In this document: piece after piece, positions 62,001 to 63,699 of the stretch
Layout: each line of letters begins with the position of its first letter
How positions within the stretch are numbered: position 1 is the stretch's first letter
Origin: Psococerastis gibbosa
Taxonomy: Eukaryota > Arthropoda > Insecta > Psocodea > Psocidae
DNA: 64,000 nt
Direction of reading: 5' to 3'
Assembly (NCBI GenBank): GCA_963971405.1
Contig: OZ020487.1
Coordinates: 23,297,371-23,361,370, forward strand
Notes under the pieces: model-generated
The model's input: the letters and a program-made list of their open reading frames with translations, nothing else
What the model was told of the DNA's origin: nothing
Databases searched by the model: none
Translations under genes and position numbers: made by a program

Positions 62001-63699
62001 GCACCTACAAAAGACAACAGAATCACGCCATGCACCAAAACATGTAATTAGACATTTAATTTGCTTAGCCTAATCTACTTTCACATACATATTACAGCGC
62101 GAAGTCCACAAAGCATTTTGGTAATTTAGACCAAGCTACAGTTCTACTGTCCCTACTACTAAGAAGTGGGAGATGATTGCTTATCTGTTGTTTCTGGTAG
62201 CTTGTCCAATTTTTCCAGTAGCAGCTTTTATGTCATTCTATTTATTCCGTTGAAATTTTCTCATGAACTTAAATCAAATCCAATCATCTGATTCAATGGT
62301 AACCTATATTACTTATTGCCTACCTTGCCCATGTTAAAGGCGCTACTTTAAGTATGTTTTAGTCGATATCAGATTTATTTAAACTGCTTGTACTTGTACG
62401 AGTCTCTACACACCTTGCGCTTGGAGACGTGTCGTAAATAGACACAAGTAACTATTAGGCCACTTAGTGATATAAAATCGGATACATTAATTAAATTGTT
62501 TCGATTCACCTTTTAGTTAAGCAAGTAAAGCAATTACTGGTTAACTACCTACCTCATTCATTGTTACTGTAAGTCTAATAAACTTATGTTTTGAGTGTGT
62601 GACTCCACGTTTTATTGACAGGGAGTGTGACCCATGTAACTTGGCTGCCCGATGACTTCGTGTGTGTGGCACTCGGTGACGGCCGTCTTCTCTTTGGTCG
62701 AACAACCGACGCTGCTCCGCAAACATTAGAACTACATGACGGCCGGCTCTCTGGGTTGAAACTCAGCCCAATGCTGGATGGGCAGCGTCTGCTGGCGTCT
62801 GCATGCGCGTCCGGCGTGAAGTTGACTGCAAACGCAAATGGCATGTGGCAGTGTGTGCAAAGCGTTGCTGTTAGAGAAGCATCGTCTATAGAATGGTCAA
62901 CGAGTCCAGGTACCCAGCCCAAGCAGAGGTTCTCTTGTCATTCAAATTTTTAACAGTTTAAACCCTCGCTAGGTGGTGAACTTAAAGAAAACCCCTAATT
63001 ATTAAGAATTCTGCTAGGTAACTCTCCCATCATCAAGTGTGACAGAACTGATGCGTCTATGCCATTCATACACATATATTTTACTAACCGTTTATGTACT
63101 AGTAATTAATTATCGTTCAAAACTGAGCTTAGAAAAGGCGGCTATTCCACTTGTCACTTTTCCCATCAAATGTGATTAAAAAGAGTCTGCTACCATATTA
63201 TAACTTAATATAATATCTACATAATAGTCTCCTTATAATATGGTAGCAGACTCTTTTTAATCACATTTGACGGGAAAAGTGACAAGTGGAATAGCCGCCT
63301 TAGGCATGCGATAAGTGGAAAATGGTAATTGATAAGATGTACATAGTAGTAGTCTTATTAATAAATAGCATCGGTGGTTCAGTGGTAGAATGCTCGCCTG
63401 CCACGCGGGCGGCCCGGGTTCGATTCCCGGCCGATGCATTTTTTTTTAAAACCAGAGAACCATTCCAAAATCTGGAGTCTCACAATCATAGCATTGATCT
63501 CTGATGTTAAATATTGATTTTACAGGGACTAAGGAAGGACCATCGTGGCTGTTTTGTGTGGGGACAAGTTTTGGAGGCATAGAGGTGTGGCGAATCCCTG
63601 TGGCACGGACTGACCCTCAGTTGGTGACCGTTCTCCAGGGGCGTCCACATCAGCCCGTCACCTGCTTGGCTGCGCTTGATGGCTTTCTATTAGCATCCG
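919..63699 (+). CDS. HERC1: HERC1-like giant HECT/RCC1 E3 ubiquitin ligase, 45 coding exons, 3' end outside window
   Basis: HERC1 is a very large cytosolic and Golgi-associated protein combining two RCC1-like propellers, SPRY, WD40 and a C-terminal HECT ubiquitin-ligase domain. Here 45 exons join in phase from the ATG at 919 through 63699, giving about 3,364 codons. Every junction has GT/AG ends and keeps the frame, and the domain order (RLD1, SPRY, UBA-like, WD40) matches animal HERC1. An acceptor AG at 898-899 means a 5' untranslated exon lies further upstream. The last exon ends in phase 1, so the gene continues; RLD2 and HECT are not in the window. Exon coordinates are in the domain entries. 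Orthology comes from recognising conserved blocks across the whole protein, and I am very sure of it; individual splice sites are predictions. Confidence 0.95.
2038..3033. other. HERC1 intron 2
   Basis: No gene or repeat recognised. A short ORF at 2552-2782 has no conserved features. Confidence 0.6.
3690..3935 (-). pseudogene. LINE 3' fragment
   Basis: Minus-strand translation gives [20 protein letters not shown] then [15 protein letters not shown], the zinc-knuckle-like end found after RNase H in several non-LTR elements. Broken on both sides. In HERC1 intron 3. Confidence 0.7.
5789..9105 (+). CDS. HERC1: HERC1 first RCC1-like domain (RLD1), coding exons 7-12
   Basis: Exons: 5789-5968, 6594-6819, 7043-7219, 8121-8392, 8546-8711, 8951-9105 (residues 462-853). 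RCC1 repeats form a seven-bladed propeller; in HERC1 this domain has been linked to ARF/Rab GTPase binding. Typical repeat cores are visible in order: [32 protein letters not shown] then [48 protein letters not shown], and VFAWG then [13 protein letters not shown]. Several introns fall inside the G-x-G turn after a W-G motif, in phase 1. The blade count is complete, so nothing appears to be missing from this domain. Confidence 0.95.
5969..8120. other. HERC1 introns 7-9
   Basis: Introns 5969-6593, 6820-7042 and 7220-8120. AT-rich, with no mobile element identified by eye. Confidence 0.5.
9250..15679 (+). CDS. HERC1: HERC1 helical region between RLD1 and SPRY, coding exons 13-24
   Basis: Exons: 9250-9509, 9762-10074, 10500-10776, 11188-11370, 11702-11914, 12020-12278, 12414-12595, 12796-13070, 13581-13920, 14028-14217, 14348-14618, 15382-15679 (residues 854-1873). 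No named catalytic domain is seen. Conserved HERC1 blocks mark the frame: [42 protein letters not shown]-like [21 protein letters not shown] (11719-11810), LQILELMSG-type repeats, and [14 protein letters not shown] leading to [19 protein letters not shown]. Exon 24 starts at 15382; a longer overlapping ORF in another frame there is spurious. Likely scaffold helices; role inferred only from position. Confidence 0.9.
13240..13475 (+). repeat. Repeat family R2, copy 1
   Basis: Begins GGGCCCAGGCCTACTTATAG, continues GTATGAATTTTTGGCCATTG and CACCGGCTACAAGC. Relatives: 42805-42915 (plus), 40975-41150 and 54208-54445 (minus). About 235 bp, noncoding, unclassified. Confidence 0.65.
14619..15381. other. 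HERC1 intron 23
   Basis: AT-rich, A-run at 15035-15060; nothing coding. The acceptor at 15380-15381 sets exon 24. Confidence 0.5.
16106..18283 (+). CDS. HERC1: HERC1 SPRY domain, coding exons 25-26
   Basis: Exons 16106-16388 and 18079-18283 (residues about 1874-2036). SPRY is a beta-sandwich protein-interaction domain. Visible landmarks are [46 protein letters not shown]-like [11 protein letters not shown], then [33 protein letters not shown] and [15 protein letters not shown]. The domain is cut by a 1.7-kb intron (16389-18078) after AYR/S, phase 2, loaded with a hairpin MITE, an inverted SINE pair and an inverted Penelope remnant, yet both exon edges are intact. Confidence 0.95.
16455..16670. 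mobile_element. Hairpin MITE family H, copy 1 (about 216 bp)
   Basis: Nearly perfect palindrome. Arms start AGGCGGCTATTCCACCGACG and end with its complement; the core carries ATAGATAAGTTAAGTATCTA. Direct repeats of about 60 bp (16395-16455 and 16670-16726) flank it. In the SPRY intron. No coding capacity. Confidence 0.9.
16767..16860 (-). mobile_element. SINE-A fragment facing the 16930 copy
   Basis: Complement of the SINE-A head and first part of the body. With the copy at 16930 it forms an inverted pair separated by about 70 bases, able to fold into a strong hairpin. Confidence 0.8.
16930..17105 (+). mobile_element. SINE-A, nearly full length
   Basis: tRNA-like head with A box TGGTCCAGCGG, an ACGCC/GGCGT anticodon stem and B box GGGTTCGAATCCC. 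Position 33 is C, so it is not a working tRNA. The body includes CCATATCCTCTAATTTC and GTTATAACGAGGAGG, ending in ATATAATACTACAATGTA. Used here as the family reference. Confidence 0.85.
17150..17407. mobile_element. Old inverted Penelope pLTR remnant
   Basis: Two diverged pLTR pieces in inverted order: minus-oriented 17155-17250 and plus-oriented 17290-17395, resembling the outer ends of the element at 46984-52135. An 8-bp direct repeat TAATAGTG (17142-17149, 17408-17415) flanks the pair. The left ribozyme motif (17201-17245, minus) has its core C changed to T. The right one (17295-17336) has lost 13 bases of helix II between two GATGT repeats. No coding sequence remains. It sits in the SPRY intron of HERC1. 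Confidence 0.75.
17440..17640 (+). repeat. Repeat family R3, copy 1
   Basis: GGATTCCGAACCACTTGGGA and TTCGGAGGTGACCAGGACAA are shared with 35204-35355. Noncoding, unclassified, follows the Penelope remnant. Confidence 0.6.
18284..19455. other. HERC1 intron 26
   Basis: Contains the SINE-C at 19112. The part 18390-19060 looks like degraded repeat (short ORFs in several frames) but matches nothing else in the window. Confidence 0.45.
19112..19290 (+). mobile_element. SINE-C (tRNA-like head, poly-A end)
   Basis: A-box-like GATGGCATAGTGGTAGCTTG, then GACCTGTCGTAACTCAACAC and GAGGCGACTGAAGAGGTTAT, ending in an 18-base A run. Related pieces are at 38341, 53600-53832 and 62390. A tRNA origin is inferred from the A box only. 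Confidence 0.65.
19456..25360 (+). CDS. HERC1: HERC1 region between SPRY and UBA, coding exons 27-32
   Basis: Exons: 19456-19767, 19885-20042, 20488-20738, 23264-23451, 23688-23929, 25116-25360 (residues 2037-2501). Exon 27 begins [19 protein letters not shown], which directly follows SPRY in HERC1. Exons 27-29 contain [20 protein letters not shown] and a small beta-rich module ([19 protein letters not shown], then VHWKDGS). Exon 30 is acidic ([10 protein letters not shown]) and has a tandem CAG/CAG acceptor at 23259-23263. Exon 31 carries [19 protein letters not shown]. Function is not assignable from sequence. Confidence 0.9.
20880..22140. repeat. Inverted/tandem array of a ~340-bp noncoding unit
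   Basis: The unit contains GTGTGGCACCATAACTTCCT, CGCGCCATTCGGTCGGTTGA, GCGGGACTACACAC, TATTAGTGGAGCGCCG and CTCAATTTTTAACTACAGGG. It appears plus-oriented at 20880-21035 (part) and 21036-21370, then minus-oriented at about 21375-21670, 21671-22020 and 22021-22140 (part). The centre of inversion is near 21370. It fills most of the 2.5-kb intron before HERC1 exon 30. No ORF. Confidence 0.8.
22425..22515 (-). pseudogene. Short retroelement RT-tail scrap
   Basis: Minus-strand translation [20 protein letters not shown] then GR matches the common W-GH--RM---R-PK signature at the end of non-LTR reverse transcriptases. Only about 30 codons. Confidence 0.45.
24040..24870 (+). pseudogene. Decayed LINE 3' part (RT C-terminus and downstream region)
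   Basis: Broken frames encode [52 protein letters not shown] and AKYRL, typical of the end of a non-LTR reverse transcriptase. Later come [27 protein letters not shown] and [15 protein letters not shown]. Many stops and frameshifts. In the intron before HERC1 exon 32. Confidence 0.8.
25497..26673 (+). CDS. HERC1: HERC1 UBA-like ubiquitin-binding segment, coding exons 33-34
   Basis: Exons 25497-25664 and 26531-26673 (residues 2502-2605). Exon 33 ends with [20 protein letters not shown] and exon 34 starts [20 protein letters not shown] then HPH. The MGF loop, an alanine-rich second helix and the LAMWMIEHP third helix form the three-helix UBA pattern that binds ubiquitin. The separating intron (25665-26530) holds a hairpin MITE that is itself split by a SINE. 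Splice phase 1 is kept across it. Confidence 0.9.
26045..26485. mobile_element. Hairpin MITE family H, copy 2, split by a SINE-B
   Basis: Left tip 26045-26072, right part 26300-26485. Tips AGGCGGCTATTCCACCGACG and the same AT-rich core as copy 1. The left arm is interrupted by a SINE at 26073-26299. In the UBA intron of HERC1. Confidence 0.88.
26073..26299 (-). mobile_element. SINE-B (tRNA-derived) inserted in hairpin MITE
   Basis: On the minus strand: head GGACATGTAGCGTAGTGGTA, B box GGTTCGAGTCCC, then a tail with CATGCTTCGGAGGGCATGTA and AGGTTGGCTTAGTAAT and an A/T-rich end. Two other copies are at 35798 and 53283. The T-run at the junction may be the target duplication. Confidence 0.8.
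26991..27378. mobile_element. Compound hairpin element, nested tips
   Basis: One long palindrome with arms of about 110 bp around an AT-rich loop. Going inward it shows ATTCCATTGACCGGCTAGGG, then GACGTGGTAGCAGACA (also in family H copies 1 and 2), then at 27060 TTAGGTTGTGATTCCACCGA, a tip resembling family H. The inner unit (about 27060-27309) sits exactly at the symmetry centre of the outer arms (TTCAAGAC...GTCTTGAA). In the intron before HERC1 exon 35. Confidence 0.8.
27404..28925 (+). CDS. HERC1: HERC1 low-complexity linker, coding exons 35-37
   Basis: Exons 27404-27623, 28048-28152, 28683-28925 (residues 2606-2794). Exon 35 has an Arg/Glu-rich stretch ([15 protein letters not shown]). 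I set its end at the GTATGT donor at 27624, because reading on meets a TAG at 27662 while splicing to 28048 stays open. Exon 36 is Ser/Thr/Gln-rich. Exon 37 has [20 protein letters not shown], matching the conserved LGL...PDSDPLGAS block of HERC1. The Cys-rich segment that vertebrate HERC1 carries before this block is not visible. Exon 36 is the least certain because its conservation is low. Confidence 0.82.
29165..29370 (+). repeat. Weak repeat shared with 57605-57850
   Basis: Both have GATATTGGCCACCCCT, CCAAAATC, a stretch near GAATTTTAATTAAT or its like, and TTTCACGGAAAAAGCACT-like ends. Diverged; assignment by eye. Confidence 0.4.
30006..30290 (+). repeat. Repeat family R1, copy 1
   Basis: Starts near AAGCTTTGTGATGGTCAAAA, with GTTTTTACGAAATGTC and a GTCTGTCTGTCT run. 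Also at 44200-44470 (plus) and 60130-60425 (minus). Probably the end of an unidentified transposon. Confidence 0.65.
30744..30749 (-). terminator. Candidate poly(A) signal of the CRAL-TRIO gene
   Basis: AATAAA on the minus strand about 155 bases after the TGA at 30904. It is the first canonical hexamer in a plausible position; cleavage site not determined. Confidence 0.5.
30904..38779 (-). CDS. CRAL-TRIO domain lipid-transfer protein (alpha-tocopherol transfer protein-like), complete, nested antisense in HERC1 intron 37
   Basis: Six exons join on the minus strand: 38632-38779, 36494-36653, 33543-33807, 33180-33287, 32000-32108, 30904-31049. Together they are 936 nt, 311 residues plus TGA at 30904-30906, with every GT/AG and phase consistent. 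The family are cytosolic Sec14-like proteins that carry hydrophobic ligands such as tocopherol, retinoids or phosphoinositides. The N-terminal CRAL-TRIO-N helices include [12 protein letters not shown] and [18 protein letters not shown]. The lipid-binding core has [17 protein letters not shown] and [15 protein letters not shown] then [12 protein letters not shown]. The C-terminus is [19 protein letters not shown], ending in GSFRTLCID. The ATG at 38779 follows an acceptor whose exon starts at 38801, so a 5' UTR exon is expected upstream. The short length and motif spelling suggest the insect clade. Ligand unknown. Confidence 0.93.
31086..31525. mobile_element. hAT-type MITE in the last CRAL-TRIO intron
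   Basis: Tips CAATGCCGGGTTTGGCC and CCAAACCCGGCACTG; flanks GTCAGGCG (31078-31085) and GTCGGGCG (31526-31533), 8 bp with one change. Contains a G-run near 31471 and no ORF. Confidence 0.82.
32278..32492. mobile_element. Hairpin MITE family H, copy 3
   Basis: Tips AGGCGGCAATGCCACTGGCG and complement. Shares the family core in reverse orientation (TAGATACTTAACTTATCTAT) but its arm sequence differs from the other copies. Lies between CRAL-TRIO exons 5 (32000-32108) and 4 (33180-33287). Confidence 0.88.
33950..35212. repeat. Repeat family R4 with inverted ends
   Basis: Left end 33950-34025 contains ATTATCGTAGATAAACC, right end 35145-35212 contains TTATCTACGATAATGG; inside are AAAATGGCGG and GATGGCGGCC stretches. 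A second copy is at 52790-53105. The LINE fragment 34475-35140 lies within it. Unclassified. Confidence 0.55.
34475..35140 (-). pseudogene. CR1/L2-like LINE 3' fragment inside another repeat
   Basis: An open stretch (34736-35080) encodes [20 protein letters not shown], then [20 protein letters not shown] and [15 protein letters not shown], the C-terminal tail of CR1/L2-type reverse transcriptases. It interrupts a repeat that flanks it on both sides (33950-34470 and 35140-35210). A GTAAA microsatellite sits at its plus-strand left end (34475-34496). Confidence 0.75.
35204..35355 (+). repeat. Repeat family R3, copy 2
   Basis: Same GGATTCCGAACCACTTGGGA and GAGGTGACCAGGACAAGTCC blocks as the copy at 17440. 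Confidence 0.6.
35798..36025 (+). mobile_element. SINE-B copy
   Basis: GGACATGTAGAGTAGAGGTA head, GGTTCGAGTCCCACAC B box, CATGCTTCGGAGGGCATGTA body and AGGTTGGCTTAGTAAT near the end, followed by an A/T-rich tail. In the intron between CRAL-TRIO exons 3 and 2. Confidence 0.8.
36849..36878 (+). repeat. (AAT)n microsatellite
   Basis: About nine units, in the first coding intron of the CRAL-TRIO gene. Confidence 0.9.
38341..38510 (+). mobile_element. SINE-C 3' part
   Basis: Begins GAGTATCTACACACCTTGCG, then GACGTGTCGTAACTCGACAC, GTGAGGCGATTAAAGAGGTT and an AATA-rich end. About 120 bases past the first CRAL-TRIO coding exon, in its intron. Confidence 0.65.
38849..39447. mobile_element. hAT-type MITE with an inner homologous element
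   Basis: Tips CAGTGCCGGATTAACCC and complement; flanks CACCCTCA (38841-38848) and CACCTTCA (39448-39455), an 8-bp duplication with one change. The inside (about 38920-39300) is homologous to the MITE at 42008-42472, so one element seems nested in the other. It starts 47 bases upstream of the CRAL-TRIO exon boundary at 38801. Confidence 0.85.
40975..41150 (-). repeat. Repeat family R2, partial copy
   Basis: Complement of the family: GGTCAAGCTAACGCCTGTTA, GTAGCCGGTGTGGGTTG and GTTTGCCAACGGCCAGAAAT. Confidence 0.6.
42008..42472. mobile_element. hAT-type MITE with perfect 8-bp target duplication
   Basis: Tips CAGAGGCGG and CCGCCTCTG. Flanked by ATGCAGGA at 42000-42007 and 42473-42480. The 8-bp duplication and CAG..CTG ends are the hAT signature. 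The interior is noncoding, with CTCCCCCGGGAGAA and a G-run at 42424-42436. About 465 bp. Confidence 0.88.
42805..42915 (+). repeat. Repeat family R2, partial copy
   Basis: CCAGGCCTACTTATAGTGGT and CCATGGATTTCGGACATTG match the 13240 copy; 3' part missing. Confidence 0.6.
44200..44470 (+). repeat. Repeat family R1, copy 2
   Basis: AAGCTTTGTGATGGTCAAAA and TTTTTACGAAATGTCAGTCT as in copy 1; followed by a run with GGGGGTTTTATTGTC. Confidence 0.65.
44946..44995 (+). repeat. (TTA)n microsatellite
   Basis: About 16 uninterrupted units. Creates poly-Ile, poly-Tyr and poly-Asn reading frames that are not genes. Confidence 0.95.
45412..45541. mobile_element. SINE-A inverted fragments (tail minus, body plus)
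   Basis: 45412-45501 is the SINE-A tail and body on the minus strand. It switches at 45502 to a plus-strand piece starting TCCCGCCAAGCCC and ending CCTCTAATTTCGG at 45541. The two meet with no spacer. Confidence 0.75.
46126..46516. mobile_element. TTAA-ended hairpin MITE (391 bp)
   Basis: Ends TTAAGAGGACATGCTAC and GTAGCATGTCCTCTTAA. Arms of about 100 bp include ACCCCAAAATTGGTTGTTTT and CATAAAAACAACCAATTTTG. The inner sequences ATGCATCATGTAATAGG and ATTATATGATGCACGAAG also pair. TTAA termini suggest a piggyBac-type origin, not proven. Confidence 0.78.
46633..46736 (-). mobile_element. SINE-A head fragment
   Basis: Minus-strand head with GGGATTCGAACCC and CCTAACCGCTG; diverged in the anticodon arm. 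Faces the next copy. Confidence 0.7.
46829..46983 (+). mobile_element. SINE-A copy interrupted by the Penelope dimer
   Basis: GGCGTAGATCGTGGGTTCGA head, an unrelated AT/G-rich insert, then TAACGAGGAGA at its right end, where the Penelope element begins. Its tail resumes at 52136. Confidence 0.72.
47038..47082 (-). ncRNA. Hammerhead-ribozyme-like motif of the Penelope element (left copy)
   Basis: Identical to the right-copy motif, on the minus strand: same CTGAAGA core, 6-bp helix II, GAAAC and the matching TTCCA/TGGAA helix I. It overlaps the stop TGA of the left ORF (47052-47054) and contains the ATG whose first base is 47071. The conservation of two copies in an inverted dimer is expected from recent copying, so it is not independent support. 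Confidence 0.72.
47052..49694 (-). CDS. Penelope-like reverse transcriptase with GIY-YIG endonuclease (left copy)
   Basis: Open for 880 codons. The RT part (about residues 340-560) shows [52 protein letters not shown] and the catalytic [10 protein letters not shown] at about 508. The C-terminal GIY-YIG nuclease (about 702-800) shows [31 protein letters not shown], then [10 protein letters not shown] and NRKEEG. Penelope elements use this pair for target-primed reverse transcription. The first roughly 25 codons are antisense of the inverted neighbour and do not belong to the protein: the element's own sequence starts at [10 protein letters not shown], and its normal start probably lies in the missing pLTR (see ribozyme entry). 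The stop TGA is 47052-47054. No internal stop or frameshift, so a young copy. Confidence 0.9.
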   Translation of the reverse strand: MVPQQSFHLFQESIARPRKVDDPTGSSFDPGRESLCSYIVRLYGEEVHHLIRRLESFRKKKSHLLCSLIFLLRCRDNDVIPTFLRQKRNLKSASCNRIYNRTERALLRERIHFTRKQLALLDHDLLNLHLLLAGKLNRTDWDKVDRLTFSSMSTHKMKTTERHIKKFEGLLATEKPTPAPTLDKNRIVINQSDHPLSEDERSILEKGGNFAVVPRSIPTEDIIANIESSLRHLPPTAAEEIRRESARILHYAKPPVPNISTKERAALKSLNNNKDILILAADKGNATVVMNTGDYKRKITEFLDPATYKILNRDPTSKILAKTRKLVKDSSLPTEDKRDLVQSEALPPRLYGLPKIHKPDVPLRPIVSTIGSPTYGLAKYLTKLLQVHIGDNESFIKDSTHFIEKLKTIRLEPDDILVSFDVVSLFTMVPIQETVELIKEKFTDDIAALFHHVLTTTYFQWNSPFYEQLDGVAMGSPISPVVANFYMELFENTALNSAPLQPKCWFRYVDDTFVVRSHGQKNLENFLNHINSIHANIQFTMEQENNGRLAFLDVLVTKKEDGTLGHTVYRKPTHTDRYLNKNSNHHPSQKRAMIKTLIHRANRICEPTFLQRELKHLDTALQSNGYSAREIARAIRPRMNRSARQDAPPSTTGLLCLPFIKGVSDRIGKLFLRHNVKTIYKPTRKLNSLYRSAKDSRDPMTSAGVYRIPCSCGEVYIGTTKRSLKTRIDEHKRNCRLLQSEKSAIAEHVLTQTGHIIQFQDATVLSTTSSYHPRLHREAIEIHKHPHNFNRKEEGLKVNRIWYPALKKTTAKKLVSSSGNQVEVVGSQSGARMTPPPPPTTPHLSINFRAQPPALTVAAEPPRYNLRSLRSSTEDVDRRC
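49764..49963. other. Assembly gap of exactly 200 N, flanked by identical contig ends
   Basis: Runs of N from 49764 to 49963. The 142 bases before it (49622-49763) are identical to the 142 after it (49964-50105), which is what unmerged overlapping contig ends give. The real locus probably has this segment once and no gap. Confidence 0.9.
49964..52036 (+). CDS. Penelope-like reverse transcriptase/GIY-YIG endonuclease, 5'-truncated right copy
   Basis: Starts at the base after the N gap, at the [10 protein letters not shown] segment (about residue 191 of the left copy), and runs open to TGA 52034-52036. It holds all RT motifs, including YVDD, and the whole GIY-YIG domain. Two amino-acid differences from the left copy are visible: ATYK/AAYK and VPIQET/VPIKET. 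No start codon of its own; an apparent ORF beginning at 49613 runs through the Ns and joins unrelated frame, so it should not be used. The absence of decay suggests very recent insertion. Confidence 0.85.
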   Translation, partial: QSDHPLSEDERSILEKGGNFAVVPRSIPTEDIIANIESSLRHLPPTAAEEIRRESARILHYAKPPVPNISTKERAALKSLNNNKDILILAADKGNATVVMNTGDYKRKITEFLDPAAYKILNRDPTSKILAKTRKLVKDSSLPTEDKRDLVQSEALPPRLYGLPKIHKPDVPLRPIVSTIGSPTYGLAKYLTKLLQVHIGDNESFIKDSTHFIEKLKTIRLEPDDILVSFDVVSLFTMVPIKETVELIKEKFTDDIAALFHHVLTTTYFQWNSPFYEQLDGVAMGSPISPVVANFYMELFENTALNSAPLQPKCWFRYVDDTFVVRSHGQKNLENFLNHINSIHANIQFTMEQENNGRLAFLDVLVTKKEDGTLGHTVYRKPTHTDRYLNKNSNHHPSQKRAMIKTLIHRANRICEPTFLQRELKHLDTALQSNGYSAREIARAIRPRMNRSARQDAPPSTTGLLCLPFIKGVSDRIGKLFLRHNVKTIYKPTRKLNSLYRSAKDSRDPMTSAGVYRIPCSCGEVYIGTTKRSLKTRIDEHKRNCRLLQSEKSAIAEHVLTQTGHIIQFQDATVLSTTSSYHPRLHREAIEIHKHPHNFNRKEEGLKVNRIWYPALKKTTAKKLVSSSGNQVEVVGSQSGARMTPPPPPTTPHLSINFRAQPPALTVAAEPPRYNLRSLRSSTEDVDRRC
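52006..52050 (+). ncRNA. Hammerhead-ribozyme-like motif of the Penelope element (right copy)
   Basis: Helix I: 52006-52010 (TTCCA) pairs 52046-52050 (TGGAA). Core CTGAAGA is 52011-52017. One extra T at 52018. Helix II: 52019-52024 (GTCGAC) pairs 52032-52037 (GTTGAC) with a 7-nt loop. GAA is 52038-52040. Helix III is only AC/GT (52041-52044) with no loop. Predicted cleavage follows T52045. Minimal hammerheads with a 2-bp helix III, proposed to act as dimers, are known from pLTRs of Penelope elements; activity here is inference, and the extra T before helix II is unusual. The ORF stop TGA (52034-52036) and an ATG (52017-52019) both lie inside it. Confidence 0.72.
52136..52193 (+). mobile_element. 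SINE-A tail to the right of the Penelope dimer
   Basis: TAACGAGGAGA then ATGTCAGTGCTATAATGTAC and AATACTGCAATAT, the SINE-A end. The target duplication shared with 46973-46983 ties both halves together. Confidence 0.65.
52790..53105 (+). repeat. Repeat family R4, second copy
   Basis: Shares TAGGAAACACTCTAACTTCC (inverse of the stretch near 34210) and TTATCTACGATAATGG with the copy at 33950-35212. Confidence 0.55.
53283..53465 (-). mobile_element. SINE-B copy, diverged
   Basis: Complement of the family: CTAAGCCAACCTAGTGAAGT at its start, CATGCCCTCCGCAGAATGG in the body and CTACTCTACATGTC at the head. Confidence 0.7.
53600..53832 (-). mobile_element. SINE-C split by a SINE-A tail
   Basis: Minus-strand SINE-C: 3' part 53600-53688, head 53766-53832 (complement of GGCATGGTGGTAGCTTGCTT). 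Between them 53690-53765 is a minus-strand SINE-A tail (ACTTTGGTTGAAGGGGTAAC). Confidence 0.65.
54208..54445 (-). repeat. Repeat family R2, full copy
   Basis: Complement of the 13240 copy over its whole length, ending GCCTCTATAAGTAGGTCTGG. It ends about 250 bases before HERC1 exon 38. Confidence 0.65.
54693..58211 (+). CDS. HERC1: HERC1 region before the WD40 domain, coding exons 38-40
   Basis: Exons 54693-54867, 56334-56565, 57939-58211 (residues 2795-3021). They follow a 25.8-kb intron; phases match (exon 37 ends with one base, exon 38 supplies two). Exon 38 contains [20 protein letters not shown] and the [18 protein letters not shown] helix. Exon 39 is markedly GC-richer than its neighbours and ends [14 protein letters not shown]. 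Exon 40 contains [19 protein letters not shown] and [10 protein letters not shown] then HRQWAAQML, all recognisable HERC1 blocks. Confidence 0.9.
55469..55783 (-). CDS. Hypothetical 104-codon ORF in HERC1 intron 38
   Basis: Single ORF with two possible starts, [15 protein letters not shown]; the second Met (residue 9) begins a compact sequence with alternating strands ([34 protein letters not shown]). It does not look low-complexity, and it has charged and hydrophobic alternation like a real small domain. I do not recognise it. It could be an intronic retrocopy, a transposon-derived fragment or chance. No homologous repeat elsewhere in the window. Confidence 0.3.
   Translation of the reverse strand: MNNFKTITMAKLHVHIVKEAEGQYEIHALSEDKETWFTIPQHLRDLSINYELLKVKTIVISCNSISKIGGYRKVSILCTEVVPIDIDTITANLKKNALQLMEFM
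55973..56004 (+). repeat. (AAT)n microsatellite
   Basis: About ten AAT units in the intron before HERC1 exon 39. Confidence 0.9.
56752..57358. mobile_element. MITE with GGGGGCCGTCCATTAAT termini
   Basis: Ends GGGGGCCGTCCATTAATCAC and TGATTAATGGACGCCCCC, with CACGTGA just inside each. C-rich tracts at 56803-56860 and 57270-57330. About 607 bp in the intron between HERC1 exons 39 and 40. Superfamily not assigned. Confidence 0.78.
57605..57850 (+). repeat. Weak repeat shared with 29165-29370
   Basis: GATATTGGCCACCCCTGCAT and AACGGAAAATTCACTGCACT correspond to the copy at 29165. Lies between a MITE and HERC1 exon 40. Confidence 0.4.
58373..63699 (+). CDS. HERC1: HERC1 WD40 domain (first blades), coding exons 41-45
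   Basis: Exons: 58373-58551, 60970-61160, 61622-61819, 62622-62909, 63526-63699 (residues 3022-3364, continuing past the window). Blade landmarks: [20 protein letters not shown] then [31 protein letters not shown] then [32 protein letters not shown]; and [21 protein letters not shown]40 propellers are protein-interaction platforms. The last donor is at 63700, phase 1. Exon 44 has a degenerate blade with an alanine/cysteine-rich strand. Later blades, RLD2 and HECT are expected downstream. Confidence 0.92.
59140..59270 (-). mobile_element. SINE-A body and tail
   Basis: Complement of the reference tail and body, with CTCCTCGTTATAACCG and TTAGAGGATATGGAAAAA; head missing. A 25-base scrap of the same family is at 59066-59090. 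Confidence 0.75.
59400..59431 (+). repeat. Poly-G tract
   Basis: Two runs of 12-14 G separated by TGTG. Could form a quadruplex; length may be unreliable in the assembly. Confidence 0.85.
59607..60125 (+). repeat. Diverged tandem duplication (~270 bp unit)
   Basis: Two successive copies start CTCAATTTAACACMTAAAAY, with GCCTGAAG, AAACTATCAAG and GTGAATTTAAWAGAAATCGT in both. A scrap of the unit's end is at 45570-45625. C-runs in the first copy (59858-59880) are not in the second. Confidence 0.6.
60130..60425 (-). repeat. Repeat family R1, copy 3
   Basis: Complement of the family with CAGACAGACAGACATTTCGT and ACCATCACAAAGCTTTCCTT. Directly follows the tandem duplication at 59607-60125. Confidence 0.65.
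60705..60790 (+). mobile_element. SINE-A head fragment
   Basis: GATCGTGGGTTCGAATCCCA B-box region followed by CTCTCTAATTTCGGTTTT. The A box is degraded. Confidence 0.65.
61820..62621. other. HERC1 intron 43
   Basis: ORF read-through from exon 43 to 61998 is intronic. Apart from the SINE-C fragment, nothing recognised. Confidence 0.5.
62390..62530 (+). mobile_element. SINE-C fragment
   Basis: GCTTGTACTTGTACGAGTCT, GACGTGTCGTAAATAGACAC and CGGATACATTAATTAAATTG mark the family. In the HERC1 intron before exon 44. Confidence 0.6.
63135..63301. mobile_element. Hairpin MITE family H, copy 4
   Basis: Tips AAGGCGGCTATTCCAC and complement; arms of about 66 bp match except for one base. Arm interior (CTTGTCACTTTTCCCATC) is unique to this copy, while the centre (CTACCATATTATAACTTAAT and AGTCTCCTTA) is shared. 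In the last complete HERC1 intron, 66 bases upstream of the tRNA-Gly gene. Confidence 0.88.
63368..63438 (+). tRNA. tRNA-Gly (anticodon GCC)
   Basis: A 71-nt cloverleaf with a 7-bp acceptor stem (GCATCGG/CCGATGC), an A box (TGGTTCAGTGG), an anticodon loop reading CTGCCAC with GCC at its centre and T before it, a B box (GGTTCGATTCC) and discriminator A. A run of T from 63439 serves as the Pol III terminator. It lies in the intron between HERC1 exons 44 and 45, same strand. Unlike the SINE heads in this window, all stems pair and position 33 is T, so it looks functional. Confidence 0.93.
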